Assembly (NCBI RefSeq): GCF_002929705.1 | Contig: NZ_PJIN01000011.1 | Location: forward strand, 45,706-109,705 | Reading direction: 5' to 3' | Origin: Arthrobacter sp. N199823 | GTDB taxonomy: Bacteria; Actinomycetota; Actinomycetes; Actinomycetales; Micrococcaceae | Length of the DNA stretch: 64,000 nt | Shown here: piece after piece, positions 43,767 to 51,981 of the stretch | Numbering within the stretch: the first letter of the stretch is position 1 | Layout: each line of letters starts with the position of its first letter | The notes under the pieces: generated by a model | Seen by the model: only the letters and a program-made list of their open reading frames with translations | What the model was told of the DNA's origin: nothing | Databases searched by the model: none | Made by a program: the position numbers and the translations under genes

Positions 43767-44903
43767 TTACTCACAGCCCACGCCATCTCCATCGCCGTCA
43801 AACTTGGACTGGAATCCCGGATCCCCTACGCGGATGGGGGCCGCTCCGGCTGCACGGACAGCTGAGCAGTTCTGGTAGTAAGCAGCGGGCGCAGGTGCCG
43901 GGGCTGGGACCTGCACCAACGGAACCGGCGCCGGGGCCGGGGCTGCGGGCTCAACCGCAGGAGCAACGGGAGCAGCCTCGACGGCGGGCACAGGGGCAAC
44001 CGGAGCCACAGGAGGCAACACCACGGGTTCCACTGGGGCGGCTGTCTGGTTCGTGGGAACTTCAATGGTGGCGCAATCATCGAGGACTCTTGCCATGGCG
44101 TCATGCTCGGCCTGGGTGACCCACAACTTGTAGGTAGCCTTCACGGAAATTTGCCGAGCCACGTAGTCGCAGCGGTAGCTCTTGTTTGGCGGCAGCCAGG
44201 TGGCGGCATCGCCGGCCCCCTTTTGCTGGTTGGTTGGGCCGTCAACAGCCAACAGGTTCAAAGGATCGTTAGCCAAGGAGGTTCGCTCCTCCACGCTCAG
44301 CTGCTGCGCACCCTTTTGCCAGGCATCGTTGAGCGCCACCACATGGTCAATTTGGACAGCACTGCTGGTGGCAGAACCACGCACAAAATCAATGGTGGTG
44401 GCCGTGTAAGGATCGGCCAGAACGCCGGTGAGAACCAGGCAGTCGCGCGTGCCGGGCTTGAAGTTTTTGGCGATCAGGTCCCGGTCCAAAATGTCATTGC
44501 GGGTATCGCAACCGTTCCGGTCCACATCCGCCCACGCCTGACCAAAAAGGGCCCGGTCATATCCGGTCTTGGGCGCGCGGCCCTTGATAGGCAGCGTCTC
44601 CAACACCTCCAGTGCCTTCGCAGCAAAGGGCGGCTGCTGGTTCGACGCCAGATCGGCACCACCTGCATCCGGTACATCTTCGCCATCCAGCGGGGCCACA
44701 TCATCCGCCGTGGGGGTGGGGCTCGGTGTTGGGCTCTTTGTGGCGCTGGGTGTTGCGCTCTGTGTTGCCGTGGTCGACGCCGGAGCGGCCTCGAGGGTTG
44801 CTGCGCCGCCACATGCTGTGGTGACCAGCAGGACGGAAGCAAGCAGCGGGATCATGATGAAATCGGCGGTCCCAAATGAGCGGGCCGGACGTGGTGGCGA
44901 CAA
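43767..44903 (-). CDS. Exported lipoprotein nuclease: GmrSD-type HNH domain plus Excalibur domain
   Basis: 378 residues from a TTG at 44903 preceded by GGGGAG. The leader has a hydrophobic core and the lipobox VTTAC near residue 31, so the protein is probably lipidated on the cell surface. After a Pro/Thr/Ser spacer, an HNH domain of the DUF1524 (GmrSD C-terminal) type contains VQIDHVVALNDAWQKGA and NLLAVDGPTNQQKG with a Cys pair. A long Pro/Ala/Val spacer follows, then an Excalibur calcium-binding domain (YYQNCSAVRAAG, DGDGVGCE). Such proteins are extracellular nucleases. It may degrade DNA at the cell surface. Confidence 0.88.
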   Translation of the reverse strand: MSPPRPARSFGTADFIMIPLLASVLLVTTACGGAATLEAAPASTTATQSATPSATKSPTPSPTPTADDVAPLDGEDVPDAGGADLASNQQPPFAAKALEVLETLPIKGRAPKTGYDRALFGQAWADVDRNGCDTRNDILDRDLIAKNFKPGTRDCLVLTGVLADPYTATTIDFVRGSATSSAVQIDHVVALNDAWQKGAQQLSVEERTSLANDPLNLLAVDGPTNQQKGAGDAATWLPPNKSYRCDYVARQISVKATYKLWVTQAEHDAMARVLDDCATIEVPTNQTAAPVEPVVLPPVAPVAPVPAVEAAPVAPAVEPAAPAPAPVPLVQVPAPAPAPAAYYQNCSAVRAAGAAPIRVGDPGFQSKFDGDGDGVGCE

Positions 44904-44994
44904 GGCGGAGTTCTCCCCAAGGTATGAATGGCGGTAACTTCCAGCCTATCGGTGGGTACTGACATTGCTGTGCCGGATTGGGCCCACCACCACC

Positions 44995-45055
44995 CGCGAA
45001 AGGTGAGTAGTTGCTAATGTCACGCTCGAACATTAGCAACTGCTCACCTTTCGCG
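44995..45055. terminator. 26-bp hairpin between the nuclease gene and the Ter locus
   Basis: Arms at 44995-45020 and 45030-45055 are complementary with one mismatch and a 9-nt loop (CGCGAAAGGTGAGTAGTTGC at the left). It lies 35 bases after the stop of the HAD gene, on the downstream side of the leftward Ter locus. It shares its GCGAAAGGT end with 39540-39601. Confidence 0.75.
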
Positions 45056-45090
45056 AGCCGGAAGGAGGGAGAGGGGGGTGGCCGGAGTGG

Positions 45091-45906
45091 CTACGCGGGC
45101 GCGACTTCGGCCAGAATCTCGCGGAGGATTTCCTCACCTGCGAGGACCCCGCGCACCGAGGTGAGGCGGAGATGGGGAGCCAGGTGTCCGGCGTCGTGCA
45201 ATTCTCCATGAATGGGACGGTAGGCGAGGTGGGCAAAGTCCAGCATGCCTTGGTCCAGCAGCGAATCACCCGCCGCAATCACGTGCTCGGTGCCTGTTCG
45301 GCGAGCCACTTCCGCCAATGCCGCCGCCTTGTTGATGGGGTTCGGAACGCAGTAGAGCTTGCGGCCCTGCACGGAAACACTCCAGCCCGCCGTGGCACAC
45401 AGTTCAACAAGGTCCGCCAGGAAGGCTTCGGGCATGGCATCCCTGTCGATGATGGCGTACGCAAAAAGGTCCTCGGCGCGGCGCAGGCGCAGGATCCACG
45501 GCGCAAATTCCGGCTTGGACAGGTGCGCCTCAATCACTTCCAGCGGCGCGCAATCGGCCGCCATGTGGGCCGTGAGCTGCGCATTCCACGCGGCGTCCGG
45601 CACGCCGTGATGCAGCAGCACCCCGCCGTTGGAGGTGATGGCATATTCGGGGACAGGCCCGGGCAGTTGAACGCGCTCGTATTGAGCTTGGGTGCGAGTG
45701 GTGGCCGGGACAAAAGTGGCCGCCGCCTTCACGGAAACCAGCAATGCTTCGGCCGCGCGTGTCATGAAGGACAACGGGGCACCCTCATAAACCTCCATCA
45801 CCACCATGGCGGGCGCGTCCTTGTCCGCCCCGGAGAGCCAGAGCGAGTTTTTGGAGTAAATCAGCGTGCGGTCAAGGTCGCAGGCAACAACGTAGGGGGT
45901 GCTCAT
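45091..45906 (-). CDS. HAD-family hydrolase of the Ter locus
   Basis: 271 residues from the ATG at 45906, which overlaps the stop of the upstream StiP gene by 4 bases. HAD motif I is DLDRT, motif IV GDSLLD, and the basic residue is in RKLYCVPNPINK. The family removes phosphate from small molecules. It is the last gene of a coupled four-gene module, itself part of the Ter locus. In Ter-linked modules the HAD enzyme is predicted to act on a nucleotide-like intermediate. The substrate is inferred. Confidence 0.88.
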   Translation of the reverse strand: MSTPYVVACDLDRTLIYSKNSLWLSGADKDAPAMVVMEVYEGAPLSFMTRAAEALLVSVKAAATFVPATTRTQAQYERVQLPGPVPEYAITSNGGVLLHHGVPDAAWNAQLTAHMAADCAPLEVIEAHLSKPEFAPWILRLRRAEDLFAYAIIDRDAMPEAFLADLVELCATAGWSVSVQGRKLYCVPNPINKAAALAEVARRTGTEHVIAAGDSLLDQGMLDFAHLAYRPIHGELHDAGHLAPHLRLTSVRGVLAGEEILREILAEVAPA

Positions 45907-47072
45907 GCGTTGGGCACGGCCTTTCCGTCGGCGCCCACGGCGCTCTTGTCGAACTGCGGATGGATCAGCCCGACGCAGCTGTAAGGCAGGCCCGGCACTT
46001 CTTCCACAGGGGTTCCGCGCTGTTCCGCCAGCAAAAGGACATGTGCGACGTCGGTCATCGCCTCCGGATTGACCAGCACCTTCCACGGCACTCGCCTCAG
46101 CAGCACGCGGGTGGTTTCGCCGACGCCGGGCTTGACCAGGTTGACGTTGTTGATGCCGTACTCGGAGCTGATCCGCTCCACGGCCTGCCAGCCAATCCAG
46201 CTCGGTTCCGGTGCAGCTGCTTGGTGTTCGGCGGCCAGAGCCAGCACCTCCGGGTGGACGCGCGTGAAGTGCCCGTCAATGGCGTTCAGGAAGTCATTAG
46301 AGACATCACTGGAAGCCAATTCCGCATAGAACTTGGCGCCATGGAAATCGTGCGGGCCAATATGCTCCACGTTGTACACGGTGCGCGAGACCAGCCCCGA
46401 AACCGTGGAATTCAAGCAGGCCGACGGGATTAGATAGTCTTCGCGGGTGCCGAACATGGATACACAATGCCCGGGATCTGCCAGCACGGCAAGATCGTCG
46501 GGGAAGCGTACGCCGGAACTGGCGGCGAACTCATCCAGGGCAGCCGTGAGTTCTCGGGAAATGGCGCCCTTGCCCGTCCAGCCATCCACAAAAAGGATCC
46601 GCTCCGGGTCAAAGTTGGCAGCCAGATACCGCAACGCTGTTGGGTCAAGACCAACACCGCGCACAATGCTCATGGTGAAGTGCGGCAAATCCAGGCCGTG
46701 AATCTCTTTGGCCCAGCGCCGCATGAGGATGCCTATGGGGGTTCCGGCGCGGGCCAATGAAACCAGCACCGGCTGGTTGTTTCGGGCGGCCAACGCCAGC
46801 TCCGTCACCACACCTACGGCTGTGGCAATGCGCTCACCCGCGCGCTCAACGGCCACTTGGTACAGTTCCTGGTATTCGGGGCTGGGTGAGTACTCCACCG
46901 GTAGTGATTCGGCGTAGTTCGCGGCACCGGACTGGATGGCACGCTCCCGCTCCGCAGTAGGGGCCTCCAGCTGCAGATGGCTCAAGTCCTTCAGCAGCCA
47001 AGTGACCTCATCGGCTGCGTAGGATCCAAAATCCGGCCCGGTCAGGGGTGTTGGCAGGGCTGGCAGGCTCAT
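45903..47072 (-). CDS. StiP/PELOTA-domain protein of the Ter locus
   Basis: 389 residues. The N-terminal StiP domain (about 20-290) has VDGWTGKGAI in the place of a phosphoribosyltransferase loop and the AGTPIGILM segment. The C-terminal part from residue 290 (GWQAVERISSEYGINNVNLV, then GVGETTRVLLRRVPWKVLV) is a PELOTA-type RNA-binding domain. Databases name the N-terminal part cysteine protease StiP, whereas comparative work on Ter operons treats it as phosphoribosyltransferase-like; I lean to the latter. Coupled by 4-base overlaps to both neighbours. Confidence 0.85.
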   Translation of the reverse strand: MSLPALPTPLTGPDFGSYAADEVTWLLKDLSHLQLEAPTAERERAIQSGAANYAESLPVEYSPSPEYQELYQVAVERAGERIATAVGVVTELALAARNNQPVLVSLARAGTPIGILMRRWAKEIHGLDLPHFTMSIVRGVGLDPTALRYLAANFDPERILFVDGWTGKGAISRELTAALDEFAASSGVRFPDDLAVLADPGHCVSMFGTREDYLIPSACLNSTVSGLVSRTVYNVEHIGPHDFHGAKFYAELASSDVSNDFLNAIDGHFTRVHPEVLALAAEHQAAAPEPSWIGWQAVERISSEYGINNVNLVKPGVGETTRVLLRRVPWKVLVNPEAMTDVAHVLLLAEQRGTPVEEVPGLPYSCVGLIHPQFDKSAVGADGKAVPNA

Positions 47073-48652
47073 GGAGCATCCTCTGTTTGGTGCGGGAGTG
47101 TGGTGCTAGTGGTGCTCTGATGTGGAGCGCTCTGGTGGGGAGCTGCGGCTGTTGGTGAATCGACGGGCAGCAATACCACCACGACGTCCTCGCTTGCCGC
47201 CGCCAGTGCCGCTGTCAGCGAGGGTAGAGGGGGAACGGAGCTGTGCAGCAGTTGCTTGGAGTCAGTGCCCGGCTCCGGGAAAGCCACAATGGTTCCGGGC
47301 CGTTGCCCCGAACCGGTGAGGTTGTAGGCGAAGCGGGGACCGGGGCCGTCATTGGTGAGATCGTGGCTGGCAAATTTCAGGGCGCCAGCGATGGCGTAAT
47401 CGGCCCGGTCGAGGGGAACGATTGGGGAGCGAGTGGTGGTGGAAAAACGCACATCGACATCCGGGCGCAGGCTGTTGAGAGCTTGCGCCACGGCGAGCGG
47501 CAGGAACATGTTTTCCTCACAGCCCAGCACCACCAACGGGCCTTGGCCGCCGGTCGTTTTCAGATGCTCCGCCAGTTGCTCCGCAATGCTCGCAATGGTG
47601 GCTGGCAGTGGCGCGGCGACGTTGCCAAAGCGGTCGCTGCGCACAGGGGTGACGGCGTCACTGGTGAGTCTGTCAGAGAGGTCAAGGATGGACACCCGCC
47701 CTGGAGCTTCCGCTGCGGCCACTGGCTCAGGGGCGCGGTCCACCAATTCCTGGCCGCGGCGCAGCACATCCTCGGGAAGCTCAATCCAGCCCGTGCCTAA
47801 CGCGGTCACTTGGATCTGGCAGCCCAACTCCGTGGCCAAGGCTGCAAAGCGTGCCCTGTCCGCGGTGCTTCGTAGGTCAATGAGCGCGGCCACCACGTAA
47901 ATCTCATGCGGCGTCAGGGCGTGCAGCTCGCGAATGGTGTTGATGACAGTGGAACCGGTGCTGAATTCGTCGTCGACCAGTACCACCGGCCCGCTCCTCG
48001 ATAACCACTGCGGATCCGTGGGGACCATGGCGTGCGAGGTAGCGTGTGAATGCCCCTCCTCAAACCCGGCCACCGACTCCACAGTAGGCGTGGCATGCCT
48101 GGTGGAATGGATGTAATAAGCGCCCAAAGCATTGGCTACCAACCGCCCTAAACCGGTGGCAGTTTCGGCATAGCCAATCACGACGGCGTCCGGCACCTCT
48201 GTGCGCAACGGTGCCACCGCGGCGGTGAGGGAGGCAATGGCCCCCTGCCGCTGCCCGGGCTGTTGCCGCAAGACTGCGGTGAGCCTGGAAGCGGCCAAAG
48301 CTACAGCGTCGGCACGCCGCGTGGAACCGGCAGAGTGCACAGCTGAAGGGACAGCGGAAGACTCAGTGCTGCGCGTGGGGAGGGGCCCGGCGTCGTGCTT
48401 CAGGGCGGACAAGCGGTCCGCAACAAACGCACCCAACAGCTCGCCGGCTGCGATGACCAAATCCGGTTCGGTGGGCACGTGTTTAGCCAGGACTCGGGAG
48501 ACCAGCAGGTGGGCCCGCTTGGGGTTGCGGCGCAGGGCCAGGCCCACCAAATCTTCGATGTCTACGGCACTCGCGGGATCGCTATGGATGGCAACCTTGA
48601 GCTGATCGGCAACAAAGCCACCGCTCCACGTGCCCGCGCCCGTCACGCTCAC
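47069..48652 (-). CDS. Phosphoribosyltransferase with C-terminal TRSP domain
   Basis: 527 residues from a GTG at 48652 (GTGA overlap with the HpcH stop). A type I phosphoribosyltransferase core has the PRPP loop VVLVDDEFSTGST. The C-terminal domain carries the motif STTTRSPI and FASHDLTNDGPGPR, the TRSP domain that names this family. The gene pairs with StiP/PELOTA, HpcH and HAD genes in Ter loci and is predicted to make or transfer a ribosyl nucleotide. The terminal Ser/Thr/Gln-rich tail is unusual. Confidence 0.88.
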   Translation of the reverse strand: MSVTGAGTWSGGFVADQLKVAIHSDPASAVDIEDLVGLALRRNPKRAHLLVSRVLAKHVPTEPDLVIAAGELLGAFVADRLSALKHDAGPLPTRSTESSAVPSAVHSAGSTRRADAVALAASRLTAVLRQQPGQRQGAIASLTAAVAPLRTEVPDAVVIGYAETATGLGRLVANALGAYYIHSTRHATPTVESVAGFEEGHSHATSHAMVPTDPQWLSRSGPVVLVDDEFSTGSTVINTIRELHALTPHEIYVVAALIDLRSTADRARFAALATELGCQIQVTALGTGWIELPEDVLRRGQELVDRAPEPVAAAEAPGRVSILDLSDRLTSDAVTPVRSDRFGNVAAPLPATIASIAEQLAEHLKTTGGQGPLVVLGCEENMFLPLAVAQALNSLRPDVDVRFSTTTRSPIVPLDRADYAIAGALKFASHDLTNDGPGPRFAYNLTGSGQRPGTIVAFPEPGTDSKQLLHSSVPPLPSLTAALAAASEDVVVVLLPVDSPTAAAPHQSAPHQSTTSTTLPHQTEDAP

Positions 48653-49833
48653 GCCATGCTCGCTTCCAGCAGCTCCACGAAACTGATGTTTGCGGCGGCC
48701 ACGCCAAAGGCGTCGGCGCGCAGGAGGGTGCGTTGTGCCCAGGCCTGGTGCGGCTTCATCTCGTTCATTTTGTTGCCGTAGGGAGATGCCGCGGCGCCGC
48801 CCTTGGTGTTGCCGGCAATGGCCAGGGCATCCAAATACTCTTCATGGCTGACAACGCTCATGGCATGGACCAGGGCCACATGGGTGGGGTGGATGACGGT
48901 CTTGCCGAGCAGACCGTTCGCCAGATCGAGCTCAATTTCCCGGATGAGCGTGTCTAGATTTGCCGTCATGAGGCGTTGCCGCAGCTTGATTTCGTGCGGG
49001 CCCACAAAGGGGGTGACGCGCAGCTGCGGGCGCAGCACCCGTTCGGTGTTGGCGTAATGCTCCCAGACGGGGCCGGAGATGACGAAACCGCCGTCGGGCC
49101 GGCCCAGCACATTCACAATGTCGCCAATGACGCCGGCCACCACGTTGACGTCGTAGATGGTCAGATCGCGTGAGCGGCGAAGACCAAAGGCGCTGGACAT
49201 GTCCGTGGCACCAATTCGGACCGAGAGGATGTCCTCGCGGTTCGCGGCGAGCAGAGTGTAAATGTTGGTCAGCGCGGCGGCCCGAGTCTCGACGTGGATT
49301 ATGGCCGGCGACTCCAGGATGGGCATGATGCGTAGCCTGCGGGTGTTAGTTGCTTGGCTGCCGTCCAGCCCCAGCTCCGACTGAATGGTGTGCAGCGCGT
49401 CGAGGAAGGCCGCAGCTACACCGGATTCGTTGTCGAACTTAGGGATCACAAAGCCTGTCAACACCCCTGTTGCGGCAGCTGCATGGCGGGCGATCCAGAG
49501 CATTTGCTCCGGCGTTCTGACCCGGACAAACAGCAGCGGCAAGGCGTCGTCGCGTTCAGCAAGCGCAGTAAGGGTGGCAACCACGTTTTCCTCGGCGCCG
49601 GCCACATCCGCATCGGGGATGGAATCTTCCAAACACAGCACCATGGACACGCAACCGAGATCGCGCTGGCGCAAAACGTCCTTGACTAGATTCGGCCTGT
49701 TAGCGGGCGTGTACAAGGTTCCGCCGAGGGCAACGGCCTGCAAGGCAGGAGAGCTTTCGGGCGTCAATTCCACAGGAAGGCGGTGGAAAAGTGTAGATAC
49801 TTGGGACGTGGTCAAGGAGCGGAAATGTCGCAT
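48649..49833 (-). CDS. HpcH/HpaI aldolase/citrate lyase-like protein of the Ter locus
   Basis: 394 residues from the ATG at 49833 (MRHFRSLTTSQVS), although a longer frame runs to 49947. The family signatures are GGTLYTPANRPNLVKDVL, LCLEDSIPDADV with the acidic metal ligand, and LLFVRVRTPEQM. Such enzymes cleave or join C-C bonds with a metal; in Ter modules it is coupled by 4-base overlap to the TRSP-PRTase. The substrate is unknown. Confidence 0.85.
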   Translation of the reverse strand: MRHFRSLTTSQVSTLFHRLPVELTPESSPALQAVALGGTLYTPANRPNLVKDVLRQRDLGCVSMVLCLEDSIPDADVAGAEENVVATLTALAERDDALPLLFVRVRTPEQMLWIARHAAAATGVLTGFVIPKFDNESGVAAAFLDALHTIQSELGLDGSQATNTRRLRIMPILESPAIIHVETRAAALTNIYTLLAANREDILSVRIGATDMSSAFGLRRSRDLTIYDVNVVAGVIGDIVNVLGRPDGGFVISGPVWEHYANTERVLRPQLRVTPFVGPHEIKLRQRLMTANLDTLIREIELDLANGLLGKTVIHPTHVALVHAMSVVSHEEYLDALAIAGNTKGGAAASPYGNKMNEMKPHQAWAQRTLLRADAFGVAAANISFVELLEASMA

Positions 49834-49886
49834 TGGCCCTTTCAAGGAGCTACTGAGCAAAACGTATGGCCCTATTGGTATATTTC

Positions 49887-50840
49887 CTAGCGGCCGTAGG
49901 CAGAGGTGGGTGCGCTGTGCGTCATGGAAAAGTCGAACTCCTGCCAAATCTGCAGGTCGGACCAGTCGTGCGGCACCGGCTCGGCCCGCAGTTCCAGCAC
50001 ATTGCCGATCCTGTGCAACAGCAGCACCATCTGGGTGCCGTCGGCGGCAGGCGGCAGTGCCACGGATTCGCCGGAGAACAGCCGCACACCCATGGCCGAG
50101 CTGCTGCGGTTGATGAAAACGGCGCGGCGCAGTTCGCGCACATGCCGAAGCGAAACCAAGGCGTCGCGGCCGTGGTAACCCACAAGTTCGCGGTTACCTT
50201 TCGTCATGACGGGGGTCCCGGCCTTATGGCCATCAACGGTTTGTCCGCCGGTCACACGGCGCACATCCTCCCACGCCACAGCCGTGCTGCCGCCCACAAC
50301 CAAGGTGCCCACCGAGGATTCCAACGGTGACAGCCTGAGCACACGGTCCACAAGGTTCAGTTCGTAAATGTCCCGAATTCCGGGAGCTGGGAACAGCAGC
50401 TGGACCTCGTGGTCCTCCCGCTTGGCTTTTTCCCGCTGGGCCGCCAGTTTCTTGGCCCGAGGACTCGTGGACGACGCCGGAGCCGCACCTCCCAGCGTCA
50501 GCCCGGAGGGCCGCTGGGGTCGCGTGCTCGACGTTGCAGCACTGGATGCCGGTTGCGCGGCTGACGCTGGTGGACGCAGAGACAACGATGGAGTGGCGGG
50601 TGCTGCCGATGGCTGGCGAAGTGACAACGATGGGCTGGCGGGTGTTGCCGCTGGTTGACGCAGGGACAAGGACGGGCTGGCCGGTGGGCTGGCTGGGGCT
50701 GGCTGGCGTAGAGACAAGGACGGGCTGGCGGGCGCTGACGCTGAAGCCGGAACAGAGGAAGCGGTTGGCTGGGCCATGCCCGGTTTGATCCGGCGACGCA
50801 GAAACGGCAAGTCGGTGCGGGGAGCTGAAGGATTATTCAC
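49887..50840 (-). CDS. Ter-locus protein with PSLSLR repeats and a conserved C-terminal domain
   Basis: 317 residues. Four copies of P-S-L-S-L-R occur at residues 40, 56, 70 and 84 in a Pro/Ala-rich linker; a degenerate PSGLTLGG follows at 111. From residue 145 a compact domain begins (EVQLLFPAPGIRDIYEL), with VGGSTAVAWEDVRRV and FINRSSSAMGVRLFSGESV. I do not recognise its fold; proteins of this kind sit next to TerD genes in other actinobacteria. The repeat segment has no signal peptide. It lies 9 bp after the degenerate TerD and 53 bp before the HpcH gene. Confidence 0.7.
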   Translation of the reverse strand: MNNPSAPRTDLPFLRRRIKPGMAQPTASSVPASASAPASPSLSLRQPAPASPPASPSLSLRQPAATPASPSLSLRQPSAAPATPSLSLRPPASAAQPASSAATSSTRPQRPSGLTLGGAAPASSTSPRAKKLAAQREKAKREDHEVQLLFPAPGIRDIYELNLVDRVLRLSPLESSVGTLVVGGSTAVAWEDVRRVTGGQTVDGHKAGTPVMTKGNRELVGYHGRDALVSLRHVRELRRAVFINRSSSAMGVRLFSGESVALPPAADGTQMVLLLHRIGNVLELRAEPVPHDWSDLQIWQEFDFSMTHSAPTSAYGR

Positions 50841-50849
50841 GAGATGGCC

Positions 50850-51401
50850 CTAAAGGCTGATTCCGTAGTCCTTGGCCACGCCGGCCAGACCGGTGCTGTA
50901 GCCCTGACCCAGCGCGCGGAACTTCCAGTCCTCGCGGTGCCGGTACAACTCACCGAAAATCATGGCCGTGACCGAATCCAGCTGGCTGACTGCAAGGTCA
51001 AAACGGACCAATTCCCGGTTCTCAGCCGTGGCTACCCGGATGTGGGCGTTTCGCACGGCGCCAAAGGTGCCCTGACCGCGAAATTCTGGGTCTACATAGG
51101 CCAGGAAGATGATCTTGGAAATATCCGCAGGGATCCTGCTTAAGTCCACATCAATCTGTTCCTGATCGGAGGAGCCCACAAACGTCACCGAGGTGTCTGC
51201 GCTGACAAGCTGGTTGAAAAACACCAGGTGGTCGTTGGAGACTGCCTTGCCATCGGAATCGCACATGATGGCGAAGGGGACCAGCTCGGCCTGGGGGCCA
51301 TGGCTGGGAATGGTGTCCCATCCCATGGCCACAAGGACCTGATCCAGACCCGGATTTTCAGCCGTCAGGGCCGCATTGGCCCCTGCCACTAGTGTTGCCA
51401 C
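50850..51401 (-). CDS. Degenerate TerD-family protein
   Basis: 183 residues, TerD fold by similarity to its paralogues (YVDPEFRGQGTFGAVRNAHI, EDWKFRALGQGYSTGLAGVAKDYG). The two Ca-binding loops of TerD are missing: in place of FDLDAS there is VPFAIMC, and in place of the DN-TGEGDGDDE loop there is VGSSDQEQ. It probably binds no Ca2+ and may be a structural or inhibitory partner. It overlaps the upstream gene by 13 bases and is close to the repeat protein. Confidence 0.85.
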   Translation of the reverse strand: MATLVAGANAALTAENPGLDQVLVAMGWDTIPSHGPQAELVPFAIMCDSDGKAVSNDHLVFFNQLVSADTSVTFVGSSDQEQIDVDLSRIPADISKIIFLAYVDPEFRGQGTFGAVRNAHIRVATAENRELVRFDLAVSQLDSVTAMIFGELYRHREDWKFRALGQGYSTGLAGVAKDYGISL

Positions 51402-51946
51402 GATTGGCCCTCCAAGCGCAATGGGTCCCTCTCTGATGCTGGTTGTTGAAGTTGTAGGGCAGCGTCCTGAGCGGAGAACTTATCCGCCAAGAAGCGTCCG
51501 TGAGTGGACAGTTCTTCCACAGCGCCAATGCGGATCTGGTTCAGCAGATCCGCCAAGGTCTCCTGCAGGGTGGCCAGTTGCTCAGCAAACATGAACGTTG
51601 CCGAGGATTCCTCGTCGTGGTGTGCCGGGGGTAGCGCCAAATACGACTGCAAGGGGGTAGGAACGTAACTGCAGATCATGGCGTTGAGTAGAACTCGCTG
51701 CTCTGTGGAGCAGCCCCTGATGCCAATATCAGTTACCGCTTCACGCATGAGATCACCCAAATGGCGCAGCTGTGAGGTGAGCAAGGGGGGTAGCCTGCTA
51801 CCCGATCGGCGCACCGCGGCGCGCAAGCTATCCACGGAGGCGCCCATTTGGGCGATCTCCGCGGCTACCGGGTCAACTGCCGGCTGGGCAGGTACTTGGG
51901 GCGTGTGGCCTCCGCCAAACCTGCCCCCCACAAAACGGCCAATCAT
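51389..51946 (-). CDS. Ter-locus protein of unknown function
   Basis: 185 residues, largely helical, no signal peptide or membrane segment. It has a Gly-rich start (RFVGGRFGGG) and helical stretches with MGASVDSLRAAVRR and FAEQLATLQETLADLLNQIR. I do not recognise the family. It lies between telA and the degenerate terD and overlaps the latter, which points to a role in the same complex. Confidence 0.65.
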   Translation of the reverse strand: MIGRFVGGRFGGGHTPQVPAQPAVDPVAAEIAQMGASVDSLRAAVRRSGSRLPPLLTSQLRHLGDLMREAVTDIGIRGCSTEQRVLLNAMICSYVPTPLQSYLALPPAHHDEESSATFMFAEQLATLQETLADLLNQIRIGAVEELSTHGRFLADKFSAQDAALQLQQPASERDPLRLEGQSWQH

Positions 51947-51981
51947 CGCATTACCCTTGCTTCGTCGTCGTACGTTTTAGC

